Shown here piece by piece: positions 9,140 through 17,144 of a DNA stretch of 64,000 nt. The stretch is from positions 1-64,000 of the forward strand of contig NZ_AOGY02000039.1 of assembly GCF_000332455.1 (NCBI RefSeq), written 5' to 3'. Both the position numbers and the translations under genes were made by a program. Numbering within the stretch: the first letter of the stretch is position 1; the number at the start of each line of letters is the position of its first letter. The stretch comes from Leptospira vanthielii serovar Holland str. Waz Holland = ATCC 700522 (GTDB taxonomy: Bacteria; Spirochaetota; Leptospiria; Leptospirales; Leptospiraceae). Below the pieces are notes generated by a model. The model did no database searches, was not told the origin of the DNA, and worked only from the letters and a program-made list of their open reading frames with translations.

Positions 9140-10000
9140 CTAACGTTTTTTAGTCTTTTTCTTTGCTTTCGGCTTCGCTACTGGTTTTGCCGCAGCTTTT
9201 GATTTTTTTGAAGGTTTGGCTTTTTTAACAGCGGACTTCTTCTTTACTGCTAATTGATTTTGGTTCTTTTTATAAACCGATGGTTCATACTTCGAAAAAT
9301 CCACTTCAATCTTTTTAGGGACTGCAAATTCAGGATTTGCTTTGGGCGGAGAAATGATAACAATACTATCTTTCGGAGTACCCAAAAATTCTCTGAGTGT
9401 ACGGATGTTTTCATTCCTACGTACTAAGTTATAATTTCCAGGAATATCAAACCATAAGTCACGACCTTGGCCAAACTCCGTACTTTCTTGTGGCGGAAAA
9501 GAAAAGTCTTCGATAGCAGAGAGAGGTTGGAAGAGGGGAAAAGATAACGCATTTTTATAATTTGTTTTTACCCAATCGGATTCAAAACCCCAATAGGATT
9601 GTCTTGTATTGGTAAACCGGTCTGAACCATGGAAAGGAGTACCGAGAGTGATGAGCCGTTTGACTTTTCGTCTGGCTTCATCAGGTAAAATTAAAACGAG
9701 AAGCCCTCCGGTGTTATGAGCAATCAAAGTCACTTCGTTAGGTGCCGTGAGAATCTGACTGGCAAGATACTGAACGGCTTCTTCCAATGATAATGGGTCA
9801 CGGAGAGTAGAAAGGATTCCTACTTTGAATCCCAAGTTGTCCAAGTTGGATTTGAGTCTAGAATAGTAGGAACGTCCGGCGAGAAACCCAGGAACGATCA
9901 ATATGTTTTTATCCTTGTTATTCTCCACAAACAAATGGCTGGGAAGATAAAACGACAATAACGCCCAAAAACGTTCCAGATATTCTATGAATCGAAACAT
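9140..10000 (-). CDS. Alpha/beta-hydrolase-fold protein without serine nucleophile, Lys-rich tail
   Basis: A 286-residue lipase-like alpha/beta-hydrolase. The oxyanion-side motif IVPGFLAGRSYY and the post-elbow LITLGTPFHGSD are clear, but the nucleophile elbow expected as GHSxGG reads AHNTGG, so the serine position is Asn. The N-terminal 25 residues are amphipathic or hydrophobic and could anchor it to the membrane. The last 35 or so residues are a K/A/P-rich histone-H1-like tail, similar in composition to the tail of the ferritin-like protein at 35814-36581. A non-catalytic binding role is inferred. It stands alone, convergent with csp and divergent from the gene at 10116. Confidence 0.7.
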   Translation of the reverse strand: MFRFIEYLERFWALLSFYLPSHLFVENNKDKNILIVPGFLAGRSYYSRLKSNLDNLGFKVGILSTLRDPLSLEEAVQYLASQILTAPNEVTLIAHNTGGLLVLILPDEARRKVKRLITLGTPFHGSDRFTNTRQSYWGFESDWVKTNYKNALSFPLFQPLSAIEDFSFPPQESTEFGQGRDLWFDIPGNYNLVRRNENIRTLREFLGTPKDSIVIISPPKANPEFAVPKKIEVDFSKYEPSVYKKNQNQLAVKKKSAVKKAKPSKKSKAAAKPVAKPKAKKKTKKR

Positions 10001-10115
10001 GAATTAAATGATTCTGTCAGACTCAATTCTTGTCTATGAAAATCAATTCCAGCGCCAGAAGAATTCCTGAATTGACCGATAACCGTACTTACATAGGATT
10101 GCCTTTTAGAATCGT

Positions 10116-10481
10116 ATGCGTCATAGTTTCTTTCTTATATTCCTTTTAGGGTTTTTTCCTGCGGTCCTTTGGTCCGATCCGGGAAATTATGAAGAAGCAG
10201 CGAAGCTTTTACCCCAAATTTGGGAAACAAAGTACCCCCTTCCTTATGGAAAACTCACAAAAAAGGATCCTTTGAAACAAGGAATCCGGCAAGTGACCCG
10301 TAAAAAGGGAAAGTATTGGATGTACAATTTCGAAGTTTTTATGCCAAAATACGAAAGGAAAGAAACCGTTGCAGTTCCCAAAGATGACGGCCGCAGTATC
10401 CTCGTATTTTTTTTATGGAATCCGGGTGTAATGGAAGAACCTCACCGGATTGAACTTGGGGAACCACACGAAGGGAAATGA
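10116..10481 (+). CDS. Small exported protein of unknown function
   Basis: Unrecognised, 121 residues. The first 20 residues form a signal peptide (hydrophobic FFLIFLLGFFPAVLW, cleavage near WSDP). The mature part is basic in the middle (TRKKGKYWMYNFEVF) and reads like a small beta-rich periplasmic protein. Its stop at 10479-10481 lies one base before the ATG of the UDP-glucose pyrophosphorylase gene at 10483, so the two genes are probably cotranscribed and possibly translationally coupled. No ribosome site is obvious for this start. Confidence 0.65.
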   Translation: MRHSFFLIFLLGFFPAVLWSDPGNYEEAAKLLPQIWETKYPLPYGKLTKKDPLKQGIRQVTRKKGKYWMYNFEVFMPKYERKETVAVPKDDGRSILVFFLWNPGVMEEPHRIELGEPHEGK

Positions 10482-10482
10482 T

Positions 10483-11895
10483 ATGGAGAAACAAAAATCG
10501 GATCAATTGATCACAGAAACCATGAAAGCCGCCGGCCTATCGGATGCATTCATTGCCGATTTTATTACTAAGGTAGATGCTGTACGAAACGGCGAAACAG
10601 GGATGGTCAACTGGGAAGAGGTAGGAGATTTGAATCCCAAAACCGATGAAATTTCTTTAGAATCCATTCATTCGTCTTACCCTACAGACCTAAGCCTACT
10701 ATCCAAATTGGTGGTAATCAAGTTGAATGGGGGACTTGGAACGAGTATGGGACTCGACAAAGCAAAGTCTCTCATCCCTATCAAAAGTTCCATGTCTTTT
10801 CTTGCCGTAATGGCGAAACAAATTGAATTCATTCGTTCCGAGTATGGGATTGATGTCCCTCTCCTTTTTATGGATTCTTATAATACACAAAAAGAATCAC
10901 AAATGGAATTAGAGAAAAATGGATTCAAACAAACGTTGCGAACTAGTTTTTTACAAAACAAGGTTCCACGTTTGGATGCAGAAACTTTTGCCCCCATCCA
11001 AAACAAAAATGAAAAAGAAAATTGGTGCCCACCGGGTCACGGTGATATTTATTTTACTATGGTGCAAGAGGGGATTTTGGATGAATTACTTTCCAAAGGT
11101 TTTGAAATCGCCTTCCTTTCCAATGGAGACAATTTAGGTGCCACCGTTGATCCGCATATTGTAAGTTACTTATTAAAAGAAGACATTCATTTCGCAATGG
11201 AGATGACTCCAAAAACTCTGGCCGATAAAAAAGGTGGAGCGATCTATAGAAAAACGGTGGGTGGTAAGTTTATCAAATATGAGTTGTTGGAAACAGCGCA
11301 AGTTCCGAAAGAACATGAAAATGAATTTAGTGGTCTTGGGAAATTCAGAACATTCTCAACAAACAACCTTTGGATCAATCTTCGTGCTTTAAAAGAAAGA
11401 TTCAACCAAGGGAATTTTTCTTTATCTCTCATCGTCAATCCCAAACAAGTGGATGGTAAACAAGTAATTCAACTAGAAACTGCCATGGGAAGTGCGGTTG
11501 GAAATTTCTCTAAATTCAAAGGAATCATCATTCCCAGGGATCGATTTGCCCCTGTTAAAAAAACAGAAGATTATTTGATTCGTCGCTCTGATGCCTATAT
11601 ACTCAATTCTGACTTTTCTCTCACCATGACAAAAGAAAGAAAATCTGCAGGACTCGGTGAGATTTTAGTCCAACTTGATGAAAAGTATTATAAAAAAATA
11701 CATCAGTTTGACAGCCTATTTCAACAGTATCCATCTCTTCTTTATTGTGAAGAGTTAGTAGTTACTGGTGAAGTCCTATTTGATGTTCCCATCACCATTA
11801 AAGGAAAAGTAAAAATCCAAAATCTATCGGGTGAATTAAAAACAATCTCTTCGCTTGGTAGAAAGGAATTTGAAAACGAAACCATCTCTTTATGA
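10483..11895 (+). CDS. UTP--glucose-1-phosphate uridylyltransferase, eukaryote-like UDPGP family
   Basis: Makes UDP-glucose from UTP and glucose-1-phosphate for glycan and glycogen-type metabolism in the cytoplasm. I use the ATG at 10483 (470 residues), after GAAGGGA; an upstream in-frame ATG at 10450 lies inside the previous gene and lacks support. The signature KLNGGLGTSMGLDKAKSLIPIK region (about residues 80-100), the CPPGHGDIY motif and FLSNGDNLGATVDP are those of the UDPGP type 1 family, which differs from bacterial GalU. A C-terminal beta-helix-like segment (ITIKGKVKIQNLSGELKTI) is present. A UDP-GlcNAc pyrophosphorylase is the main alternative within the superfamily. Confidence 0.88.
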   Translation: MEKQKSDQLITETMKAAGLSDAFIADFITKVDAVRNGETGMVNWEEVGDLNPKTDEISLESIHSSYPTDLSLLSKLVVIKLNGGLGTSMGLDKAKSLIPIKSSMSFLAVMAKQIEFIRSEYGIDVPLLFMDSYNTQKESQMELEKNGFKQTLRTSFLQNKVPRLDAETFAPIQNKNEKENWCPPGHGDIYFTMVQEGILDELLSKGFEIAFLSNGDNLGATVDPHIVSYLLKEDIHFAMEMTPKTLADKKGGAIYRKTVGGKFIKYELLETAQVPKEHENEFSGLGKFRTFSTNNLWINLRALKERFNQGNFSLSLIVNPKQVDGKQVIQLETAMGSAVGNFSKFKGIIIPRDRFAPVKKTEDYLIRRSDAYILNSDFSLTMTKERKSAGLGEILVQLDEKYYKKIHQFDSLFQQYPSLLYCEELVVTGEVLFDVPITIKGKVKIQNLSGELKTISSLGRKEFENETISL

Positions 11896-12149
11896 AACAG
11901 ATTTGCTCTTTCTTTTTTTTAATATTTTTTGTGCATTGTGGCTCACCACTTTCATTCCGTTCGGCTTGCTATGAACGTAACAAATGTTCTACGATTGAAG
12001 GTGCTTGTTTTTTACGAAACGATTCGTTTTATAGAATAGCAACGAGTAGTGCAGACTATAGCGCTCCAGATATGGCGGCTCTCGTTGGGAGTTGTATCGG
12101 ATTAGAAAAAACTTGCCGCAAAAATTGTGAAAGTGGAACTATTTTTTAG
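11892..12149 (+). CDS. Small cysteine-rich lipoprotein
   Basis: Unrecognised, 85 residues. The ATG overlaps the stop of the UDP-glucose pyrophosphorylase gene in an ATGA junction, so translation is probably coupled. A lipoprotein signal ends at FFVHCGS (Cys16). Six further cysteines in the short mature region (ACYERNKC, GACF, GSCIG, TCRKNC) suggest disulphides in the periplasm or at the surface. The 3' end overlaps the convergent TetR gene by 11 bases. Confidence 0.65.
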   Translation: MKQICSFFFLIFFVHCGSPLSFRSACYERNKCSTIEGACFLRNDSFYRIATSSADYSAPDMAALVGSCIGLEKTCRKNCESGTIF

Positions 12150-12729
12150 TTCCTAACTTCAATCTTTGGCTCATTTGGGCGAACATACGTTTCAAATAAA
12201 CTTCGTTCAACGAAATCCTCCAGTTGATGAGTGCCCCTTCATAGATATTGATTAGGTCACGTGCGAGCTCCATTGGACCAATGGATTCTTCCAATAGACC
12301 GTTTGCTTGCCATCTTCCAATATACATTGCAAATAGAGACTCCCATCGGAATACAATAGATTTGAATTCGTCACTGAACGGCTGTTCGCCGACAGGAAAT
12401 TGGCATGAAAAGATAGCAATAGGACAACCCTGATAATAAGAGCCATCTTCATTGATTTGGATTCCAACTGCTTTGGACATTTCGGAGATAAAATCATCAG
12501 GTGTATTGGATTCCCTGAGTATTTGGCGAAACCAAATCAGGACATCAGTCCCATAAGCCTGAATGACCCGGATCCCCAAATCTCGTTTGGATGGGAAGTG
12601 GTCATAGAAGGAGGCTTTTGCCGTTCCGGATTCTCGGATGAGTTGGTTGATTCCTGTGTGGTAGTAGCCTTGTTGGTAGAATCTTTTTTTGGCGATTTCA
12701 AGGATGCGGTATCTGGGGGAGCCTTTCAT
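12139..12729 (-). CDS. TetR/AcrR-family transcriptional regulator
   Basis: A DNA-binding repressor of about 196 residues. The N-terminal helix-turn-helix reads RILEIAKKRFYQQGYYHTGINQLIRESGTAKASFYDHFPSK in pieces consistent with TetR_N; the rest is the ligand-binding, dimerising domain. I choose the ATG at 12729. The frame extends to a TTG at 12765, but the added residues are a poor PPPPPY stretch, and that TTG is the first triplet of a perfect TTGACA (12760-12765, minus strand) with CATACT 16 bases further on, which would make the message leaderless. A double operator lies at 12771-12816. Probable target: itself and the divergent thioesterase gene. Confidence 0.85.
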   Translation of the reverse strand: MKGSPRYRILEIAKKRFYQQGYYHTGINQLIRESGTAKASFYDHFPSKRDLGIRVIQAYGTDVLIWFRQILRESNTPDDFISEMSKAVGIQINEDGSYYQGCPIAIFSCQFPVGEQPFSDEFKSIVFRWESLFAMYIGRWQANGLLEESIGPMELARDLINIYEGALINWRISLNEVYLKRMFAQMSQRLKLGTKK

Positions 12730-12770
12730 GGGATTTGAGTATGGGGGAGGTGGGGGATTTGTCAATCCTT

Positions 12771-12816
12771 GCAGACCGTTCTGTCTGTTTTTTCATTTAC
12801 AGACAGAACGGTCTGC
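12771..12816. promoter_or_regulatory. Long inverted repeat, probable double TetR operator
   Basis: GCAGACCGTTCTGTCTG (12771-12787) is repeated exactly as its reverse complement at 12800-12816 with a 12-base T-rich spacer. Each arm also carries the internal dyad AGAC-N6-GTCT, so it may be two TetR sites centred 29 bp apart in opposite orientation. It sits between the tetR and thioesterase starts. Confidence 0.75.
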
Positions 12817-12849
12817 GGAAACTATCCCTAACCACCCCAGGAGCCCCCC

Positions 12850-13281
12850 ATGCCCCACACCACCGAAATCGCCGTCCTTTGGAGCCATCTGGATGCCAAC
12901 GGACATGTCAACAATGGAGTCTACCAATCCTATTTTGATGAAGCAAGGATCCAAGCCCTTGAAAATGAAGGATTTTCCATTCAGGAAATGCGCGAAAAAA
13001 AAGTGGGTCCAGTGATGCTAAAAGCAGAGTTGTCTTACCACAAACCCCTCCACCATCCAGACGCAGTGAGAATTGAAACAGGATTTCGTGAGATGTCAAA
13101 AATTAAGGGGAAGGTAATTCAGAATATGTTTCGGATCTCGGATGGGGCCCTTGTTTGCGAAGCTATTTTTTCGGCCCTCTTTTTTGATTTTGAGAAGAAC
13201 AGACCTTGGAAAATTCCTGATGCATTCCTTGAGAAGTTTAAAGCAGAAGAGACGCTAAATCGTAACCAACCGCTTCCTTAA
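12850..13281 (+). CDS. Acyl-CoA thioesterase, hotdog fold (4HBT/YbgC type)
   Basis: Predicted to hydrolyse acyl-CoA thioesters in the cytoplasm. The 143-residue length and the signature LWSHLDANGHVNNGVYQSYFDEAR (in pieces: the Asp of HLDANGHVNN is the usual catalytic residue) fit the 4-hydroxybenzoyl-CoA thioesterase family. The substrate cannot be deduced. Its promoter region is the TetR double operator at 12771-12816, so repression by the divergent TetR, relieved by an acyl-CoA or toxic organic ligand, is the likely control. It converges on the gene ending at 13296 with 14 bases between. Confidence 0.85.
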   Translation: MPHTTEIAVLWSHLDANGHVNNGVYQSYFDEARIQALENEGFSIQEMREKKVGPVMLKAELSYHKPLHHPDAVRIETGFREMSKIKGKVIQNMFRISDGALVCEAIFSALFFDFEKNRPWKIPDAFLEKFKAEETLNRNQPLP

Positions 13282-13295
13282 TCTTTCGTTTATGT

Positions 13296-15707
13296 TTATT
13301 CTCTGATAAAGGAAAGTTGACTTTTTTCGGGAACGAGTCCTTTGTCTTCAAACTCACCTGACAATGATTCATAGTTAGGTGAAAGTTTAATTTTCCATTT
13401 CCCTTTTTCTTCGAGTAAGTCAGAATCAACAATATTTTTGCCACGGAAGATTTGATTTTCATTCCATTTCATAATGATGTTTCCTTCCACATCTTCTGCT
13501 TCAATGGTCAAACGAACGGGTTTTACCTTATTTTTTCCGTCCCAATACATCGCAGTCCATGGACCAATAAACTTTTGAATGGCGGACTCACCAAAAGTTT
13601 TTACTTTTTTTACATCAAGGACTGTATCAGAAATCACTGACGTGACAGGTTTTGAAAATAAACTTTCCCCGACTCCTTTGGATATGGATTGGATGGCAAA
13701 AAAATAGAATTGGTTTTTTGTTAAGTTTTGTAATTTGAAATTCGATTCGGATGTTTCTTTTACAAGACTCCAATCAGGATCATTTTTTTTACGCATATAG
13801 ACTTTATACGATGTTACTTTGGGAACCACATTCCAGCTAAATAAAAATTCACCGGTTTTCCTGTTCTCGGAGACAGTCAACTCAGGAGGTTTTAATCCCA
13901 TGGATCTTCCCGCCACAAGAGATGGAAATCCAATATCTGGCTCTGAAGGAAGGCTAAACAATTCTCCTTCAAATTCCGAAGCCACTGCATAGAAGGATTC
14001 CTTTTCATAGTTGTCATTATCTTTGAATTGGAGCTCCATAGTCTTTGCGATTTTTTTCCATTGTCCGTTTGTTTTGCGGAATATGTGATAAGCTACGGCA
14101 CTCGGAGAACCTTCCCATTGCAGAATGGTCGCATCTGCATACAATCCTTTCGATGCGGTTAAATTTTTTGGCCTGGGTTTCAAAACTTCGGAAGGATCCA
14201 AGTGAGCCGAAACATAACTACTAGATTCACCAATCAACTGGTTTCTTTCTGGGATCACTTGGTAAATTTCGCTGTCCCCGTTGCGGCTGGCTTTTAGATC
14301 AATATACGTTGTTTTTTCCGTTTTGCCCAGGAACCGATAGATCCGTGCTACTGGATTCCATTTGTAAACGGCGAAGGTTGTGGAGATAGGTTGCGGGTCC
14401 CACTCTAATAGAATTCGATCATTGGTAGCTACCACGGACGCTTGGAGGTTGGTCACAGGTAAGATTCCTGCGGGTTTAGTAGGGTCTACCGCATAACCAT
14501 CGTTTGAATCAAGAGAAGGTTTGGACAAAAAATTTTCATCCAGACTTGCAACACGATAATTGTAGGCAGTACTTTTTTGGATTCCAAAGTCTTCAAAGAA
14601 CGCTTGTTTGGAAAGTCCCACGAGTTGGTATTTTGAATCTATTTTGCGTTTCCGGTAAACTTCATAACCTATGGCCCTTTTTTCTCTAGACCAACTGATC
14701 CGAATTCGATCAGAAAAATCACCTCGAGAGGCAAAAACTTCTTTAGGAGGAAATAGATTATGTTCCCCATACTCTAAAGATTCTAATGCATCGTTTAGTT
14801 TATTCTGTGTTAGGAGTTCGTTTTCAATTTCCGAATCGGCAACATAAGCAGACTTAGTGTATTTGGGAAAGGTTTCATAAGAAATCCATAAATACCCATG
14901 GTCACCCCAAGTGGTTCCCCAAGAATTCCATACTTTGAATGCTTTCTTTTTGTCGTTATAACCTAAAACCACAAGAGACTGTGCCCCTAAAACCTCCCCA
15001 GTTCCTATTTCAAAGATGGAGTCTGGTTTTGGGTCCCTAAAGTTTTCATAAACCAAATATCCGATGAGGACTGGTCTTTTTTCGGCTAATGCTAGTTTGA
15101 CGGTAGTTAGATCATGAGGTTCAATTCTATAAATCCTTCTCAGTCTGGCTTTCCTACCCAATTCGACAATATTTGCTTTTGGTTTAGTTCGGAAACTGGA
15201 AGAAGATTCGTTCATAATTTCCAAAGTAACGGAACCTCTACTTTCTGCGAGGACTAGGCCATCCAGAAGAGAGATAGCTTGGTCTTTCCCACTATTTAGT
15301 TGATTGTAAATAAAGTTAGGTGAGTATAATATTTTTTGCCCATTAGCAGAAGAGGGACCTATAGAAGAAAGATTACGGATTCCTTTTTTTTTGGCTTCTA
15401 AATAAGAAATGAGTCCATATCCAACCGAATAACCAACATTATCTTTGTAAATTCCTTGGTCTCCTGGAAGCGGAAATTCTGCACTGAGGTCATAACTTCC
15501 GGGTAGGTCGGAACTTGTCATTTCGGAGTGGAAGGCTGGAATGGTTTGGTAGAGTTCGAAGGGATCGGGGATAAGACCAGGTTTTTTTGCTGAGGATTTT
15601 GATTCTGTTTTTCCAGTAATGGGTTTGGGCTGGAATCCAAAAGTAATAAGGGCAACTGCAATAAAAATGGTTCCAATCGCAATTCGATGTTTGGTGTTCC
15701 GTAACAT
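13296..15707 (-). CDS. Papain-fold (C1-like) pseudoprotease with four fibronectin type III domains
   Basis: An 803-residue exported or membrane-anchored protein with a hydrophobic segment at residues 8-25. Residues about 68-290 align by eye with bacterial C1 peptidases: SYDLS, GDQG (oxyanion Gln84 kept), and the WNSWGTTWGDHGYLWISYE block with Asn261 kept. The position of the nucleophilic Cys (GSCVAWAVAY in active relatives) reads KDNVGYSVGY, so Asn90 replaces Cys; the GGHA histidine reads GAQS, so Gln243 replaces His. Four FN3-like repeats follow (starting near residues 320, 420, 515 and 610), then a beta-rich C-terminal domain. It lies 1 base after tonB, in the exbB-tonB operon. Function is probably binding or scaffolding rather than proteolysis. 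Confidence 0.75.
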   Translation of the reverse strand: MLRNTKHRIAIGTIFIAVALITFGFQPKPITGKTESKSSAKKPGLIPDPFELYQTIPAFHSEMTSSDLPGSYDLSAEFPLPGDQGIYKDNVGYSVGYGLISYLEAKKKGIRNLSSIGPSSANGQKILYSPNFIYNQLNSGKDQAISLLDGLVLAESRGSVTLEIMNESSSSFRTKPKANIVELGRKARLRRIYRIEPHDLTTVKLALAEKRPVLIGYLVYENFRDPKPDSIFEIGTGEVLGAQSLVVLGYNDKKKAFKVWNSWGTTWGDHGYLWISYETFPKYTKSAYVADSEIENELLTQNKLNDALESLEYGEHNLFPPKEVFASRGDFSDRIRISWSREKRAIGYEVYRKRKIDSKYQLVGLSKQAFFEDFGIQKSTAYNYRVASLDENFLSKPSLDSNDGYAVDPTKPAGILPVTNLQASVVATNDRILLEWDPQPISTTFAVYKWNPVARIYRFLGKTEKTTYIDLKASRNGDSEIYQVIPERNQLIGESSSYVSAHLDPSEVLKPRPKNLTASKGLYADATILQWEGSPSAVAYHIFRKTNGQWKKIAKTMELQFKDNDNYEKESFYAVASEFEGELFSLPSEPDIGFPSLVAGRSMGLKPPELTVSENRKTGEFLFSWNVVPKVTSYKVYMRKKNDPDWSLVKETSESNFKLQNLTKNQFYFFAIQSISKGVGESLFSKPVTSVISDTVLDVKKVKTFGESAIQKFIGPWTAMYWDGKNKVKPVRLTIEAEDVEGNIIMKWNENQIFRGKNIVDSDLLEEKGKWKIKLSPNYESLSGEFEDKGLVPEKSQLSFIRE

Positions 15708-15708
15708 T

Positions 15709-16350
15709 TTAATCCTCTTCTAAATCAAAACTGATAGGAAGTCGATGTGCCATTCGTGTTGGTTTTCCTTTATCGTATCCAGGAGAAAACCGAGCTCTTT
15801 GGATGATCCGAATGGCGGCTTCATCAAACCCGTATCCTGCTCTACCCGAAACAATTTTCGCACCTTGGAGGACTCCATGTTCGTCCACTTGCACCATCAC
15901 AACGACTGTTCGTTGGCTGATATTGGCGGCTTTGGCAGCTTCAGGAAAATAGGCTTTCAAATCAAAATCAATGATAGGAGTCGGAGGACGATCTCCATTG
16001 AAAGAAAATAAATACCCATCTTTGTCAGTTCCATTTCCCGAAAGTTGGTTTGGATTCAAATCTGAATTGTCTGGTTTTTCTTCCGCATCTTTGTTTGATC
16101 CTTCCACCCATTCTTGTTTTTCTACTGGAGCGGGACTTGACGTCCCACCGATCAGTTCTGGAGGAATCTCTTCAAACGAAACATCCATATCTTCCATCGA
16201 TGTTTCTTGAAAGGCAGCATTACTAGGAAGGGTCAGTATAAAATAAATCAAATAGCAAAATACATGCAATCCTACTGAGGCAAATAGACTAGCACGGAAA
16301 AGTCCGAACCGCCTCAGTTTATATTGCAGATACAAGGTAAATGACTTCAT
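15709..16350 (-). CDS. tonB: TonB-family energy transducer
   Basis: Transmits the proton-motive force from ExbB/ExbD to outer-membrane receptors. 213 residues: a basic N-terminus, one membrane anchor (about residues 18-40), a Pro/Glu-rich periplasmic linker, and a C-terminal TonB box domain (about 125-213) with AYFPEAAKAANISQRTVVVMVQVDEHG in pieces, AKIVSGRAGYGFDEAAI and RFSPGYDKGKPT. The usual Ser-His-Leu-Ser anchor is replaced by ASVGLHVF, which keeps the His. It lies 11 bases after exbB and 1 base before the papain-like gene. No exbD lies between them. Confidence 0.85.
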   Translation of the reverse strand: MKSFTLYLQYKLRRFGLFRASLFASVGLHVFCYLIYFILTLPSNAAFQETSMEDMDVSFEEIPPELIGGTSSPAPVEKQEWVEGSNKDAEEKPDNSDLNPNQLSGNGTDKDGYLFSFNGDRPPTPIIDFDLKAYFPEAAKAANISQRTVVVMVQVDEHGVLQGAKIVSGRAGYGFDEAAIRIIQRARFSPGYDKGKPTRMAHRLPISFDLEED

Positions 16351-16361
16351 GATATTACTTA

Positions 16362-17021
16362 CTAATGATGGATATTCGGAGTCGAGCTAGAAGATTGGTT
16401 ATGTTTTCCGCTAGTGATGAAACTGGCATGGATTTCTTTGGAAAGGATTTCCAAGTGACCAATGATGAGTTTCATTTTACGAGTGAAGTAATTGTTTGCC
16501 ATCACCACCGGAATCGCAACCGCAAGTCCTGCCGCTGTGGCGAGTAGGGCAGTGGAAATACTACGCATCACCACTTCTGCTCCCGAGTTACCAAGTGTCC
16601 CCAGTCCATAAAAAGCTTTGATAACCCCAAGAACCGTTCCAAGTAATCCGATGAAGGGAGTGTTATTGCCGAGGGTGTTGAGAATTGGAAGTCTTTCTTC
16701 CAGACCCAAACGTTCTTTTAGAATTTTCCCTTCCATCAGTTCCTCTAGGCCTTTGTGGTTTTCCTTTTCTCGTTCCAAAACAAAATGCATGAACCGAGTG
16801 TAGGAATTCTCCATGGGATGGGTTTCCAATAGTTTTTCTGTACCTTTTAGGTCTCTGTGACGAACAAGGAGAGTGAGAGAATCCAGAAGAGACTCTGATT
16901 CTTTGTTAAAATTACGTTTATAAACAATTAACCTTTCAATAAATACGGCAATCGCGAGAATACTTGCGAATAACATAACGAGGAAAATGATTTTTTCCCC
17001 AAGGTCTACGAAATCTTGCAT
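16362..17021 (-). CDS. exbB: MotA/TolQ/ExbB proton channel family protein
   Basis: Inner-membrane proton-channel subunit that powers TonB. I choose the ATG at 17021 (219 residues), preceded by AGAAGG at good spacing; the frame extends to a TTG at 17069 with no ribosome site. Three membrane segments are visible: one near the N-terminus (IIFLVMLFASILAIAVF) and two in the second half. The ExbB/TolQ core reads LGNNTPFIGLLGTVLGVIKAF then a second helix with TALLATAAGLAVAIPVVMANNYF. First gene of exbB-tonB-papain-like; an ExbD must be supplied from elsewhere if the complex is canonical. Confidence 0.88.
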   Translation of the reverse strand: MQDFVDLGEKIIFLVMLFASILAIAVFIERLIVYKRNFNKESESLLDSLTLLVRHRDLKGTEKLLETHPMENSYTRFMHFVLEREKENHKGLEELMEGKILKERLGLEERLPILNTLGNNTPFIGLLGTVLGVIKAFYGLGTLGNSGAEVVMRSISTALLATAAGLAVAIPVVMANNYFTRKMKLIIGHLEILSKEIHASFITSGKHNQSSSSTPNIHH

Positions 17022-17144
17022 TTTGGAACCTTCTAACGGACAGAATTCTTTACCTTGGACAACAATCAAAGAGAAAAATTACGGAAAAAGAACTTCGGTT
17101 GATTCCAAGCCGACCCCAAAGAAAGAATGATTCCAAGGATTGGT

